From contig NC_061123.1 of assembly GCF_905220365.1 (NCBI RefSeq), positions 4,340,001 through 4,404,000 of the forward strand: DNA of 64,000 nt. The letters run 5' to 3'. How positions within the stretch are numbered: the first letter of the stretch is position 1; the number at the start of each line of letters is the position of its first letter. This DNA is from Vanessa cardui. Lineage: Eukaryota > Arthropoda > Insecta > Lepidoptera > Nymphalidae. A program made the translations under genes and the position numbers. Positions 1 through 11,442 of the stretch are shown here, piece after piece. Below the pieces are notes generated by a model, which saw nothing but the letters and a program-made list of their open reading frames with translations, was not told the origin of the DNA and did not search any database.

Positions 1-2174
1 AAAACTACACATTTTGTTTTTTGAGCATTCAAAACTAAATTATTTACTGTAAACCAATTGTGTATCTGTGATAATGCACCGTTCACATCGTCATAGTCAT
101 TTTTTTTCCTGTCAACCTTAAAAATCAGCGAAGTATCGTCAGCAAACAACACTATATCACAAATACCCTTAACATAGAAAGGAAGATCATTTATATATAC
201 TAGGAATAGAAAGGGACCCAAAATTGAACCTTGTGGAACTCCCATTTTTAACGTAGATCCAGAAGACTTTATTCCATTAATGAAAACTTGCTGGATTCTT
301 TGACTTAAATATGAAGCGATGAGATCAAGAGCTTTACCTTTAACACCGTAATATTTGAGCTTATAAAGAAGCGTTTCGTGTTCTACACAATCGAATGCTT
401 TAGATAAATCACAGAATACTCCAATAGCGTTCTGTGATTTCTCCCAAGCATCGTAAATATGTTTGAGAAGCGCAATTCCCGCATCAGTTGTCGAGCGACC
501 TCTTCTAAAACCGAATTGCTCACCATGAAAAATAGCATTTGTACCGAAATGGACGAGAAGTTGATTTAAAATAATTTTTTCGAAAATTTTACTTAAGGAT
601 GGGAGTATTGAAATAGGCCTGTAATTACCGGGATCGCTTCTGTTTCCAGTTTTAAAAAGTGGTAAAACTTTACTACATTTTAACAAGTTAGGAAATGAAC
701 CCGTGTCCAAACTCTTGTTAAAAATTGCTGCTATATACGGAGCAATATCGTATATGATGTTATTAAAAAATTTTACCGAAATGCCCCATATGTCGTTAGT
801 TTTTTTAATATTTATAGTTTTAAATACTTTTATGACATCTATTGCAGAAACCGTTTCAAATGAAAAATCAATAACGCATTTAGAAACACTATTATTTAAT
901 AACCTAGCTGCATTTGATGTAGATGATTTTAAATGAAATGTTATTTTATGGGGTACTTTATCAAAAAATGATTCAAATAAATTAGCAACCTCTAATTCAG
1001 AACTCGTGTATCTACTACCTGTGTTCAATTCTATTGGTATCATTTCCTTTTTGGGTTTTCCACTAACACTACTAATAACATCCCATGTGGCTTTAATTCT
1101 TTTATCAGAATTCAGGATTTTTTTCTTTAAATATAAGGACTTAGCAGAAATGCATACTGTTTTAAAAATTTTGGAATATTTAATGACGTATTCTAAAAAG
1201 GCTACGCTTCGATTCCACCGCCTCATATCATATAAGTCGTATAATTTATTTCTACTTTTATAAATACCAACAGTAGCCCAGTCACTAAACTTTAATTTTG
1301 TGTTACTATAATATGATTTCATTTTAAATATATTGTTAAATTCTTTTAGTATTACTTCAAAAAATGAATTATAAAGCTCATTTGGACCCTGTGTCGTAAG
1401 ATCTAGATTAGACAATTTATACGCCACAATATCATTAAAACAATGTAATTTGTTAGCCGTTATTGGCCTGTATGTTATTTTTTTTAAATGATTTATTTCT
1501 TTGTGTTTTAATGAAAACTTCTGACCACAATGGTCAGAAGTTAAATTATTTATAATTGATACTTCATATATTTCACAGTCACAGAACACATTATCAATAC
1601 ACGTAGAAGTGCCGTCGGTTATTCGCGTCGGTTCATTAACTCTATGAGTTAAATTAAATGACATAAACAAGGCGACCAACCGAACACTTAACGTAGTTTC
1701 TTTAAGTAAGTCGACGTTAAAGTCCCCACATACAATTATATATTTATTAGTTTTACATAGCTTTTTAAGAATGTCCTCCATAGTGGTTTCAAACAAATAA
1801 TAATCTCCCGATGGGGGCCGGTACACGCAGACTATAATGTACTGTGGAAATTCCACGCAGGATAGTTCGATAGTACGTTCGATAGAGAGGGCCACAATAT
1901 CTTTTCGAGATTTACAAACGATATCATTCCGTACTAATATTAATGAGCCACCACGAATAGCACTCCCTCTTACGAACGCACTTGACAGTTTAAAGTTTGA
2001 AATATTAAATATGTCAATTTTTTTAACCCAATGTTCTGTGAAACAAAATACATGTATTTTATAACACTCCGAAAATAATTCTATTTCATGATCTTTGCCA
2101 CCTATGCCCTGTATATTTTGATGTATAATATTTAAGTAAGAGGGCGCAGATGTTGTCGTTTTATTTAGTTTAAA
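1..2174 (-). CDS. LINE ORF2 (endonuclease-reverse transcriptase), open to left edge
   Basis: Reverse-strand frame read codon by codon from the ORF1/ORF2 junction to base 1: I found no stop, so at least 724 codons are open and the ORF runs off the window. The N-terminal part is an APE-type endonuclease (start HQNIQG, then TEHW, later SDHCGQ). The RT part shows NYRPIS near 610, VPQGS near 225-240 and FADDTS near 140-155. There is no Met near the start of the frame; it overlaps the end of ORF1 in the -1 frame, which suggests expression by frameshifting. RT and endonuclease together nick the target and reverse transcribe the element RNA. The closest relative in the window is the ORF2 at 42508-45381. 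CR1/Jockey-like type is inferred from motif style; the clade was not tested. Confidence 0.9.
2165..2174 (-). promoter_or_regulatory. Predicted -1 ribosomal frameshift site of LINE ORF1/ORF2
   Basis: On the minus strand, bases 2174 to 2168 read T TTA AAC in the ORF1 frame, immediately followed by the TAA stop at 2167-2165. This is the canonical X XXY YYZ heptamer. A one-base backward slip enters the open ORF2 frame directly (TTT AAA CTA). ORF2 has no Met codon before or within the start of the endonuclease domain. Any downstream stimulatory structure was not assessed. Confidence 0.7.
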
Positions 2175-3145
2175 CTATTAATTTGAGTATTTTTAATTTT
2201 GTCGGTGTTAATATAAATTAAATTATTATTTTTATTATACATATGATCCTTGGTAACATTACTTGTAAAATAATTTTTGATAGTGTAGGCAATTAGGTTA
2301 CCAATTTGTCTTTTCGATTTCATTGGTAGGTACATAGTATCCTCTGTCCACTTAAATCTATGAATGAATTTATTAATGTCAAATAACATTAAATCATTAC
2401 TGCAATGTCGAGTCAAATTATATAGACATAGGTTTAAGTCATAAATATGTAAATTCTGTGCATCTGTCAAGGTATGTGAATATGGAAATAAACTAATTAT
2501 AAATTTGCATTTCTTTTGATTTTGGATTTCAATTAATAATTTAATATCCTTAATTAAACTCTTTTTGTTTAGAGACAAACTGTCACCATGCATTAATACT
2601 ACTACATTATTAGAACCCAGATGCATAGAATTTATTTTATTTATTTGGTATTGATAGGTTGCCCCGGGTGAGCATGTGTTAAATACATTTTTTATTTCAC
2701 TTTTAATTATTGAGCCAAAGCCCTGTCCTAACTTATCCGATACTACAATAACATCTTTATTTACTTCTAACCCCAGTTTATTATGGTTATGGTTCCCTGG
2801 TGCACATTGACTCAATTTGATAGGTGATACTTTGGTATTATTACTATTAGGAGGAACCAACTCATTTTCCTGAGTATGCATACAGTTACATTTATTCGAT
2901 AAGGATTCAAATTTTTCTAAGTTGGAGGTGCATAGCTCAAGAAGATTGTTGGCTGTGTGTATGTGTTCCTCTATCTGTTTTTGAGCCAATTCATATTTTT
3001 TATTAACAAAATCTAAAGATCTTTGTAGGCTAGAAATTTCTAATTGCAGTTGTTCAATGTCATTTTCATATATTATTTTATTATTCTGCAATTTATTATT
3101 TGATGATTTTACTTTATTAATTAAATGTGACCGGTCTTTTCTCAT
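2165..3145 (-). CDS. LINE ORF1 protein: coiled coil plus SGNH-hydrolase-like domain
   Basis: 326-residue ORF. Residues about 10-90 are rich in Asn, Leu, Glu and Lys with heptad-like spacing and look like a coiled coil, as in trimerising ORF1 proteins. Residues about 130-300 match the ORF1 at 41924-42520: SDKLGQG, a CSPG turn, LMHGDSL and DTMYLPMKSKR. The order resembles the SGNH/GDSL esterase-like fold known in ORF1 of CR1/L2-type LINEs, but the usual DxxH ending is not preserved, so catalytic activity is doubtful. Expected role: RNA binding and particle assembly. The ORF ends with tta-aac-taa, which forms a T TTA AAC slippery heptamer just before the stop. The 5' end of the element lies near 3240, where the sequence shared with the gene B flank begins. 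Confidence 0.85.
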   Translation of the reverse strand: MRKDRSHLINKVKSSNNKLQNNKIIYENDIEQLQLEISSLQRSLDFVNKKYELAQKQIEEHIHTANNLLELCTSNLEKFESLSNKCNCMHTQENELVPPNSNNTKVSPIKLSQCAPGNHNHNKLGLEVNKDVIVVSDKLGQGFGSIIKSEIKNVFNTCSPGATYQYQINKINSMHLGSNNVVVLMHGDSLSLNKKSLIKDIKLLIEIQNQKKCKFIISLFPYSHTLTDAQNLHIYDLNLCLYNLTRHCSNDLMLFDINKFIHRFKWTEDTMYLPMKSKRQIGNLIAYTIKNYFTSNVTKDHMYNKNNNLIYINTDKIKNTQINSLN

Positions 3146-3627
3146 TTTGCATATGTATTGATAGTTATTAATGTTTTTTTTTTGTTTTACGGATGAATTT
3201 ATTTAATTTTATATATTTTTTTATCTTATTATGTGAACTCATAATATTATTACGTCAAGTGAATACAGAATATAAATAAATAATAATAACCAAAGATTTG
3301 GAACAACAGTGTGATTGTGAATTAAAAATATGTGTAATATATTGCACAAAAAAGCTATATAGCACATTTTTAAACTCAAATAAATTCAAGGTCCTACAAC
3401 TTTGGTGTCAAAATAAAATATGTTTAGACAAAGAAGTTTCATGTTACGAAGAATGGAGCAAAATTTTTTTTTGTTTCGTGCTTATACATACACTTGGAAC
3501 AAAAAATCGTGGATCCTTCATTTGAAGTATTTTATTGTAACATATTTTGAGATGTGATCTAAATGAAAGATATTTTGTTTTTGTTTTACTTTTTAATTCT
3601 TATAGCAATATCGTTTCCTTTTTAAAA
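3146..3627. other. LINE 5' end and downstream flank of trypsin gene A
   Basis: 3146-3240 is T/A-rich 5' leader of the LINE. From 3241 onward the sequence matches the gene B downstream flank (from 11070), so 3240/3241 is the junction between the LINE and the duplicated trypsin unit. No gene is seen here. Confidence 0.6.
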
Positions 3628-5044
3628 TTAAGCGTTGCTTTGAACCCAAGATGTGTAGCGAGATACACGAACATTGACACCAGGGTAACGAGCCAGGGCG
3701 CATCTTTCTCCCCAGGAGCAAACACCGACGATAACTCCGTTGTGGAACAGAGGGCCACCAGAGTCTCCCTGGCACTGGTCACGACCTCCAACATCGAGCC
3801 AACCGGAGCACAACATGTTGTCAGTGATAGTACGACCCAGCTCAGCATAACGATTTCTGCAGGTAGCCTGGTTGACGGACCAGATTTGGACGTGACGAAG
3901 CTGTTCAGAAGAACTGCCACCGACCTGAAATAAAGGAAATAATAAGTTAGTTTATACATAAACGAGTCGAGATGGCCCAGTAGTGCCACGCGTGCATCTT
4001 AACCGATGATTGCGGGTTCAAACCCAGGCAAGCACCGCTGATTCATGTGCTAAATTTGTCTTTATAATTCATCTCGTGCTCGGCGGTGAAGTAAAACATC
4101 GTGAGAAAACCTGCATGTGACAAATTTCATAGAAATTCTGCCACATGTGTATTCCACCAACCCGCATTGGAACAGCGTGGTGGAATATGTTCCAAACCTT
4201 CTCCTCAAAAGGAGTGGGCCTACTTTCTGATCTCGCAAATTAAAAAATCAACATCGCCTAATGCCTCCTGCAAAATACTTCTAAACACAGAAACAAAACT
4301 CGTAAAAAATATTACAGAATATTCACACATATAAATTCTACTTACGCTGGTAGTTCCCCATCCGATGGCCCATACGGGTTGGTTGTCACCGAGGTTGTAG
4401 TTGCTGCCAGCGATTTGACCAGCGCGTACGTTGTTGTTGAAGGAGAAAGAGCCGACGATGTGCAAGATTGCAATATCTTGGTCCAAGGTGGCGGTGTTGT
4501 AGCTAGGGTGGATGATGATTCTGCTGGTGGTGTGAACGACTCCACCGCTGTTGGCATTGGTGGAACCAACGCGACTGCGCCAGCGTGCAATCGGGTCACC
4601 ACTGAAATCATTGCAAAAATGACATCATTCGTTACGTAGGTTTCATATATAAAAAAACATTTGGTAATCCTATTCAAATCCAGAAAAAGTTCTTACATGA
4701 GGCAATGAGCGGCAGTAAGGACGGCCCTGTTGTTAAGGATGGCACCTCCACAGGCTTGGAAGAAACTACCAGATCCAGTCCATGAGAAAAGAAGAGCCAC
4801 ACCCATGGGGTACTGACCAATAGTGGTGACTGATCCCCCAATAATTCTTTGCGAATCTTGGGGTACGGCTGTAACAAAAATATGAGCATTAAATATTCAT
4901 ATAATACGTCGAAATTTATAAATGATTCCAAATATAATGGTATTAATTTTTTTTTTAATGGTATTAATTTCTTTAAATGTAATACTTATGCATACCTGTA
5001 ACCGCAGCTAGGCCTATGGCCAGTAATATGAGTGCAGCACGCAT
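3628..5044 (-). CDS. Trypsin-like serine protease A (alkaline trypsin type)
   Basis: Four exons by GT-AG reading: 5044-4996, 4868-4697, 4601-4346 and 3924-3628 (774 nt, 257 residues plus stop), the usual length for lepidopteran midgut trypsins. Residues 1-17 are a hydrophobic signal peptide. Activation follows Arg24 (QR|IIGG). The triad is His71 (TAAHC), Asp116 (LDQDIAI) and Ser214 (GDSGGP). Asp208 is the S1 residue, giving Lys/Arg specificity. Paired cysteines are in place. The product is presumably secreted into the gut lumen for dietary protein digestion. Intron 3 carries a SINE that gene B lacks. It is a tandem near-copy of gene B. The start ATG has a TATA box 51 bp upstream and no competing upstream ATG close by. 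Confidence 0.92.
3964..4222 (+). repeat. tRNA-derived SINE (family 1) in intron 3 of gene A
   Basis: Has an A-box-like GATGGCCCAGTAG and a B box GGGTTCAAACCC, followed by the same body as the copies at 17080, 23988 and 48521. The 3' end is truncated before the usual AGCCCAGCAGT stretch. It lies antisense to gene A. Gene B has no such insertion in the same intron, so it inserted after the A/B duplication or was lost from B. Confidence 0.85.
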
Positions 5045-5057
5045 CCTGAATGAAACT

Positions 5058-5102
5058 CACTGAGACTGTGATACCCTTCACTCGAAACGATATGTTTTTA
5101 TA
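5058..5102 (-). promoter_or_regulatory. Core promoter of trypsin gene A
   Basis: TATAAAAA on the minus strand at 5102-5095. About 33 bases further on is a TCACAG initiator-like sequence near 5070, and a TCAGT arthropod initiator match lies at 5063-5059. The same arrangement is conserved in front of gene B. Confidence 0.65.
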
Positions 5103-5440
5103 GCTACCAGTCGAAATCGTCAAAACTATCATCTGATAAAATCACTAATACGAAATACCTGATTAAGCCCTTTAATTCCTAATATAATAATAATCAATTA
5201 TAAATATTTATTGACAGTGATGAGTTATTTGTAATTTGAATGTATTTTATCATGATTCGTTTTGGATAATACGGAAATACCCAAATATTAGTGGTGTGGC
5301 AATGAATTATACTCGTTCTTAATTTCAGAATTTTTTTTTAATCGCAATGTTTATAACCAATAAGACATGTTGTTTATGAACATATATATACATTAATATA
5401 TATTTGTTATTTGTTTGTTGTGTGTGTTTTTACTATTTTC
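5103..5440. other. Upstream flank of gene A
   Basis: AT-rich sequence. The first about 250 bases match the gene B upstream region at 12830-13060, so they belong to the duplicated unit and may hold shared gut-specific regulatory sites. No ORF or RNA gene is seen. Confidence 0.5.
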
Positions 5441-6538
5441 AACCGACTTCAAAAAGGGGGAGGTTATCGATTCGTCTGTATTTTTTTTATGTTTATTACA
5501 TCATTACTTTTTACCGGGTGGACCGATTTTAATATTTTTTTTTGTTTGAAAGGTAGTGCTTCTATGATGTTGGTATCCCTATGAAAACGATATAAGTCTT
5601 AAATTTGCATTATGTACGTGCGCGACAAATAGGTGAATCACTTAAAATTGTGCCAACCAATTTTGATGATTATTTTTTTATTATATAGGATATACTTTAA
5701 GAGTAGTTTGGTGAAAGTTTGGTAAGGTTCTGAGCATAGGATCCATGACAAAGTAACGGATCAGCAGGGAACGGAACAATTCTGAGGAACACGTTAGCGA
5801 TCCTCGGCCGAATCTTTCATTTATATGTTATTTGCATATTTGAGTCACCTTCTGTAACATGCTTATGTTCATGTAATTGTCATTGTCGAATATTATAATC
5901 ATCTAGCGACCCGCCCCGGCTTCGCACGGGTGCAATACTGATACTAAATATACTACAGAATTTGTTTATTTACGACATCATAGTGCAAACATCTAAAATT
6001 ATCAGTGTTTCTCTGCTATGGTGTTCATGTATTATATACACAAACCTTCACCTCGAATCACACTATCTATTAAAAAAAACCGCATCAAAATCCGTTGCGT
6101 AGTTTTAAAGATATAGGGAAGGACATAGTAAGCGACTTTGTTTTATACTATGTAGTGATGGAACTTCGAAACGGCTTACAGTTAGGGTGCGATTTGGGTC
6201 AGAATTTCTTACTGTATTTAATAAAATTTTGTGTATATGATGTGATGCAATATGATGTACGACATGTATTAGCTCTTTTGCAAAGTTTTTTTACTGAGGT
6301 CGATTACAGCTCTTTCGAGGGTGGTACCTTGTAGTTTATGCGGAATGACGTATTAAAACCACATTTCGAAAGTCTTTTTTTGCTTTATTCGAAAGTTTCT
6401 TTTGAAATTGTCCCAAAGTAATTTCTGATTCATATTAACGCTTAATCTATCCATATTCAAAAAAAATAGTTAGTCTACATAAGCTTCACTTAAAATCAAA
6501 TAAATAATAAAAATTTTAACAAAAAGGAAAAACGGACT
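5441..6538 (+). repeat. Interspersed element E1 (CAACCGACTTC repeat), with a nested repeat
   Basis: Starts with CAACCGACTTCAAAAAGG and ends near ACGGACTT. It aligns along its length with E2 at 7848-8766 (shared blocks such as ATAAGTCTTAAATTTGCAT and GAACACGTTAGCGAT). Non-coding and apparently non-autonomous; the class is unknown. A different repeat (about 5898-6158) interrupts it. Confidence 0.7.
5898..6158 (+). repeat. GCGACCCGCCCCGG-type short repeat nested in E1
   Basis: Begins CTAGCGACCCGCCCCGG and includes CCGCATCAAAATCCGTTGCG. Related pieces occur at 17373-17500, 18165-18330, 27350-27420, 27640-27690 and, reversed, near 8838-8960. E2 is uninterrupted at this place, so this is a later insertion into E1. 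Confidence 0.6.
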
Positions 6539-7847
6539 TCACACAAACCACTATTTTAAAACAAATAAAAATGCACTAAAAATAATAAAAATAATTGCAT
6601 ATTTAACATATTTTTTAGAGTCCTCCTAGGTAACATGAAATGAAAAATATTAGACTACTTAATAGTCAATTTACGATTTTATAATATAGTTATAATTATT
6701 GCTATATTTGGAGTCGGTGTCATTGATCATTATGAAATCTTTAAAGTAGGTATACAAGGGTATAGTTCAAAACAAACGCACTAAATTTTTAACAGGTATT
6801 ATGTATAATTGTATATTTATATACAGTTTACTATTTTTTTTTATTTATAAAAAACTAATAAATACTGGATATTTGTCAATATATAAAAAAAATATATTCT
6901 TTAAAATTTTTTATTCCCCCAAAAATGCCTTAAAAACTAAAAAAAAACATTGTAAAACTTGTTCGACAGATTATTTTAAAAATATAAACGTTTTCTTAGC
7001 TTTCCAAAAATGTATAAAAACTAGAAATTTGTGTCAAAGCAACCGAACTACAATGACAACTAAGGACGCTGGTAGAAATTCGTATTCGAACATGACCGAA
7101 TTTGTACCAAAAATAGCTCTTTGTACCAAAAATTCTCACAAAATTAATTAAAAATAGTATCCAATGTTAACAAGGTACTTATTCACTTACTTAAGACAAT
7201 TTTTAAATAAAATTTAGATACACATAGAGTTCAATAGCTAAGTTGTAACTTTCTGTAACAGAGCACAGCACTCACAGCATGTTCTACAGCGCATATTGCA
7301 GGATCTCATCCTTATCATTGTCCTCACAAAGAGGTCCCTGAAAGGAGAGTTCTTTTTCATAAATTCGTGCTTAATGAGGATTTAACAGTAGTGTTTTGTT
7401 TGAAGAAAAAACTCTAGACCATTTATTTTAGTATTCAATAGACTTTTATTGATACTTTTTTAATAAATTTTTGTGAAGTTGCGTTTTTGACAATTTTCGA
7501 AAACATCTAAAAAGTGATAACTTATAAATTGTTCAATTTGCATCGTGCATATGGGGCCTAAAATTATTGCAAATAGTCACCCCTATCACCTCCTAAAGGG
7601 AATACGCCGAATCTCCAATAACCCTGTGTATATACACTTCGATACATTTGATAAATTCACTTCCCTTTAGACCTAAGCCTATTTTAAGCCTAATCTTTTA
7701 GATAATCTACTAATCAAGTTAAGATTGTAATTTTTATTTTTGTAGACGCGTCAGTAATTAATCAACAGTCTCCACGTTCACATAATAGAATGAATCTTGA
7801 TCCACGTAGTAATAAAACAATAATATCAACGTACAATATTGATTTTC
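6539..7847. other. AT-rich intergenic DNA; the end belongs to the A/B duplicated unit
   Basis: 6539-7640 shows no recognisable gene; the 116-codon reading frame at 6801-7151 is Lys/Asn/Phe-rich with no domain. About 7641-7847 matches 13258-13450 of the gene B flank (for example CTTGATCCACGTAGTAAT), so the A/B duplicated unit extends to here, split by E1. Confidence 0.5.
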
Positions 7848-8766
7848 AACCGACTTCAAAAAGGAGGAGGTTATCAATTCGTCTGTATTTGTTTTTAATG
7901 TATTTTACCTCACAAATTTTTACTGGGAAAATCGATTTTGATATTATTTTTTTGTTTCAAATCTAGTGCTTCCCATTTGGTCCCATTTTAATTTGCTCCA
8001 GTTCTGATGATGTGTGCTTATGAAAACCATATAAGTCTTAAATTTGCATTACGTATGTGCGCGATAAATAGGTGAATAACGTAAAATCAGGTAAACTAAT
8101 TTTGATGATTCTTTTTTATCGGAAAGGATATACTTTAAGGGTAGTTTGGTGAATGTTTAGTATGGTTCTGAGCATGGGATCCAAAGTAACGGAACTCTTC
8201 AATTCTAAGGAACACGTTAGCGATACTCGGCTATTTTTTTATTGGCTATTTGGATATTTTAGTGTGAGCCGCACAGTGAGGGTGCGACATGTGGCAAAAT
8301 TTCTTGCTGTTTTTGATCAAATTTTAATATGCTTATGTTCGTTGATCCATTACAATGTACGACATATGTATATTAACTCTTTTGCAAAGTTTTATTTACT
8401 AAGGCCGATTACAGCTCTTTTGAGGGTACCTTGTAGTTTATTGACTGTAACTAACCAGCTTAATGATAAAGCTATGACGGTGGCTATATTTTTCGATTAT
8501 TCCCTATTACTTTTACTATTTTTGTCTTGTAAAGCCACATTTTCAAAAGTCTAATTTTGCGTAATTTGCAAGTCTCTTCTTAAATTGTCCTCGAAGTAGT
8601 TTTATTTTGTTTACATAGGCGTTTGTCCCTAACTTCATTTACTTCATGTAAACGGCGCTGACTCATATAAAGAGCACGCTTAATCTATCCATATTAAGAA
8701 AAATGAGTTAGTCTACATCAGCTTCACTGAAAATAAAAAAAAAATAACAAAAATAAAAACCGACTT
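7848..8766 (+). repeat. Interspersed element E2 (CAACCGACTTC repeat)
   Basis: Second, uninterrupted copy of the element at 5441-6538, starting CAACCGACTTCAAAAAGG and ending AAAAACCGACTT. The 133-codon frame at 8153-8554 lies inside it; E1 does not keep it open, so I do not call it a gene. Confidence 0.7.
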
Positions 8767-9265
8767 GTCGATGATAATCATTAACATTACATACTATAGA
8801 GCATTAGTAGTAAGCTTAGATCTTCAAAATTACGTCACGGCATGCGGTTCTTAACAGATAGAGTGATTCAAGAGGAAGGTTTTTGTGTATAATACTTAAA
8901 CAATATAGTAAAGAATCACTGATAATTTTGGAAGTTTCTTATGTGATTCTTGCTTCAACAGATGACACCGAGATCAAATCCGAACGTCTTATGCGCATTC
9001 TACGAAAATGTACAAACTAACATAATTCGCTATCACTACGATGTACTCAAAAATTGGAAAATGATTTCAAAAGGCTGACTAATTGACATCTAAGGTTCTG
9101 TAGTCTGAAGTTGCAAATGAGCATTAGTAATTAGACGTTGACTGGCTGTGATAAGCGTTATAGTATTCACGGATGTGCTTATTGGCTGACAGCGCTTATC
9201 AGAATGAAAGTTATAAATCGACTCTTAATTTAACCAATCAGAGGTCAAATTATCCTAAGCAAATT
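8767..9265. other. Intergenic DNA with a reversed fragment of the GCGACCCG repeat
   Basis: About 8838-8960 is a diverged reverse-complement copy of the middle of the repeat nested in E1 (AGATAGAGTGATTC, GGTTTTTGTGTATAAT). No gene is seen in the rest. Confidence 0.4.
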
Positions 9266-10890
9266 GTTTATTTATTTATTTAATCGATACACCACAGTAT
9301 TTGAAATATAACACTTAAAACAAGAATACAGAAAAAAGACACATACAACTTCAAACACTTAATAGGTATATACAGCATTAATAGTTACGTTAGCCTCCAA
9401 TAACAATTTTTAACTATACTCTATTCAAAAAATACTACAGACAGCAATAATAACACGCTTATTAATTATTTAACATTTAGACAATTGATAAAAAAATAAA
9501 AAGTAAATGAAGTAGAAAACGAATACTAAATACACACAAATGACAATATAGGATTCTTAGAGATAATACCATAAATTCACAAAATTAAGCAAAATATAAC
9601 AGTTTAAAAACAACAACAATAAAGATATCCCAATCACAATAACGCTCCCAACATTAATTTTTTGCGAAATATAGGTAGTGAGTCGTGAAAAATGTCAATG
9701 CCATTACTGTTAACATTATTATATAAGTTTATGAGGTGGTTGACTGGAGAGTATTTACCTATGTTTGTTTTGGAAAATCGAGAGGAGAAAAGTTTTTTTA
9801 GAGGTTGCCTAGGTAGTAGGTACTGCTATGTTAATATCTTGTAGTAGATCTGTTGCATCCAAGTGGTTGTTTAATAGTTTATATAGAGTAATTAGAGAGG
9901 CAATTTCGCGGCGTTTTTCTAGAGTGCACAGTCCAAAATATTTTAAACGTGATTCATAGTCGGCCCTATAAGGGCAACTGTTATTTTTACTAGCTAGTAA
10001 TTTAGTAAATTTCTGTTGTATGCGTTCCAACCGTTCAATGTAAAGCTTATAGTGTGGATTCCACACTACAACCGCATATTCTAAAGCACTACGTATAAAC
10101 GAATTGTACAAAGTTATGATAGTTGCCGGTCTCTTAAAATCATTGCAGTTACGTCTGAAAAAACCGAAGTTTTTCCAGGCCTTTGTGGCAATATAATTTA
10201 TGTGGGTGTTAAATTTAAGTTTGGCATCGATCATTACACCTAAATCACGAACAACCGAAACTTCCCCGAGCGGTTTGCCCTGTAAACTATAATGGTGTCT
10301 TATTATGTTTTTGTTTCGCGTAAACTTAATAAACTGGCATTGACTTGACTTATCGACATTTAGTTCCATTTCGTTCAAATCGCACCATTTTTGTATGGAG
10401 TTTAGATCGTCTTGGAGCAATTTGCAATCATTCATGGATGTTATAGACCGGTAAATATTTAAATCGTCAGCAAAGATAGAACATTTGCTGTTCTTGATAC
10501 AGTGTGCAATGTCATTGATAAAGATGATAAATAATATTGGGCCTAGGTGTGTTCCCTGTGGAACACCAGAGGTCGCAATAAACTCGTGAGATTTGTAACC
10601 ACCGAGTGTAACTCTCTGTATTCGATCAGATAAGTATGATCGGAACCAAGATAGCAGGGGGTCATGAATACCGTATAAACTAAGCTTGTGAATTAAGATT
10701 TTGTAATTAACTTTGTCAAACGCGCTACTGAAGTCGGTATAAATCGAGTCAACCTGTTGTTTATTATCTATGCATCCAGAAATGTAATTTATGTAGGTCG
10801 TGAGATTTGTAGTGGTTGACTTACGCTGGCAAAATCCATGCTAATCACTTGTAATCATGGTTTTGATATATTGAGACAAATTTATCTTTG
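9266..10890 (-). mobile_element. 5'-truncated LINE remnant with RT 3' half
   Basis: 9809-10840 is open on the minus strand (about 343 codons) and encodes the later part of a reverse transcriptase: GVPQGTHLGP near 10550-10570, FADDLNIYR near 10450-10475, and a thumb/C-terminal region with HYSLQGKPLG and VVVWNPHYKLYIER. A TAG at 10843-10841 replaces the Gln of an expected QHGF motif, and RT-like sequence continues to about 10890 before stopping. The 3' UTR occupies 9266-9808, beside a TTTA-rich tail. It differs in family from the LINE at 1-3240. A dead copy. Confidence 0.8.
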
Positions 10891-11442
10891 CAATGACCCA
10901 GAATTAATCTCGCATGATTGTAAAACCTTTCTTAGATTCCAATTACCCTTCTTATGCAATCGTAAATTTTCACAGAGATACGATTTCTCCAATTATCCCA
11001 CGACTAGTATATGATACGATATGATAGTATTTCACGATTATTACCAGATCTCCAGTTCTTGGTTTAGAGGATAATATTATTACGTCAAGTGATTACAGAT
11101 TATAAATAAAAAATAATAACAAAGATTTTAAACAACATTGTGATTGTGAATTAAAAATGTATCATGTAATCGAAAAGTTACATATTTTTAAACTCAAAAA
11201 AATTCAAGGTCCTTCACCTTTGATGTCAAAATAAATTTTGTTTAGACAACAAAGTTACATCATAATGTTGCCAAATTTATTTTGTCCCGTACTTATTTGG
11301 AACAAAAATGTATAAATCGTGGATCCCTTAGTCGAAGTATTTTATTATGACCTAATTTTTTGAGATTTATCTAAATGAAAGAAGTTATTTTGTTTTTGTA
11401 TTACTTTTTATTTCTTATAACAATATCGTATCCTTTTTTAAA
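10891..11442. other. Downstream flank of gene B
   Basis: 11070-11442 matches 3241-3627 of the gene A flank. No gene is seen. 10891-11069 has no match in the window. Confidence 0.5.

Noticed and set aside
3547..3989. Open frames of 128 and 129 codons overlapping trypsin exon 4 in other frames
   Set aside because: They are shadows of the highly conserved exon 4; the real frame carries GDSGGP. The same shadows recur at gene B (11415-11748).
4379..4639. Plus-strand 86-codon frame and minus-strand 111-codon frame over trypsin exon 3 (and 12005-12414 in gene B)
   Set aside because: Alternative frames of exon 3; no domain, and the true frame has splice sites at both ends.
6801..7151. 116-codon ORF in AT-rich DNA
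   Set aside because: Low-complexity Lys/Asn/Phe composition, no domain, no sign of splice or promoter context.
8153..8554. 133-codon ORF in element E2
   Set aside because: Not preserved in the sister copy E1; the hydrophobic composition is explained by T-rich repeat sequence.
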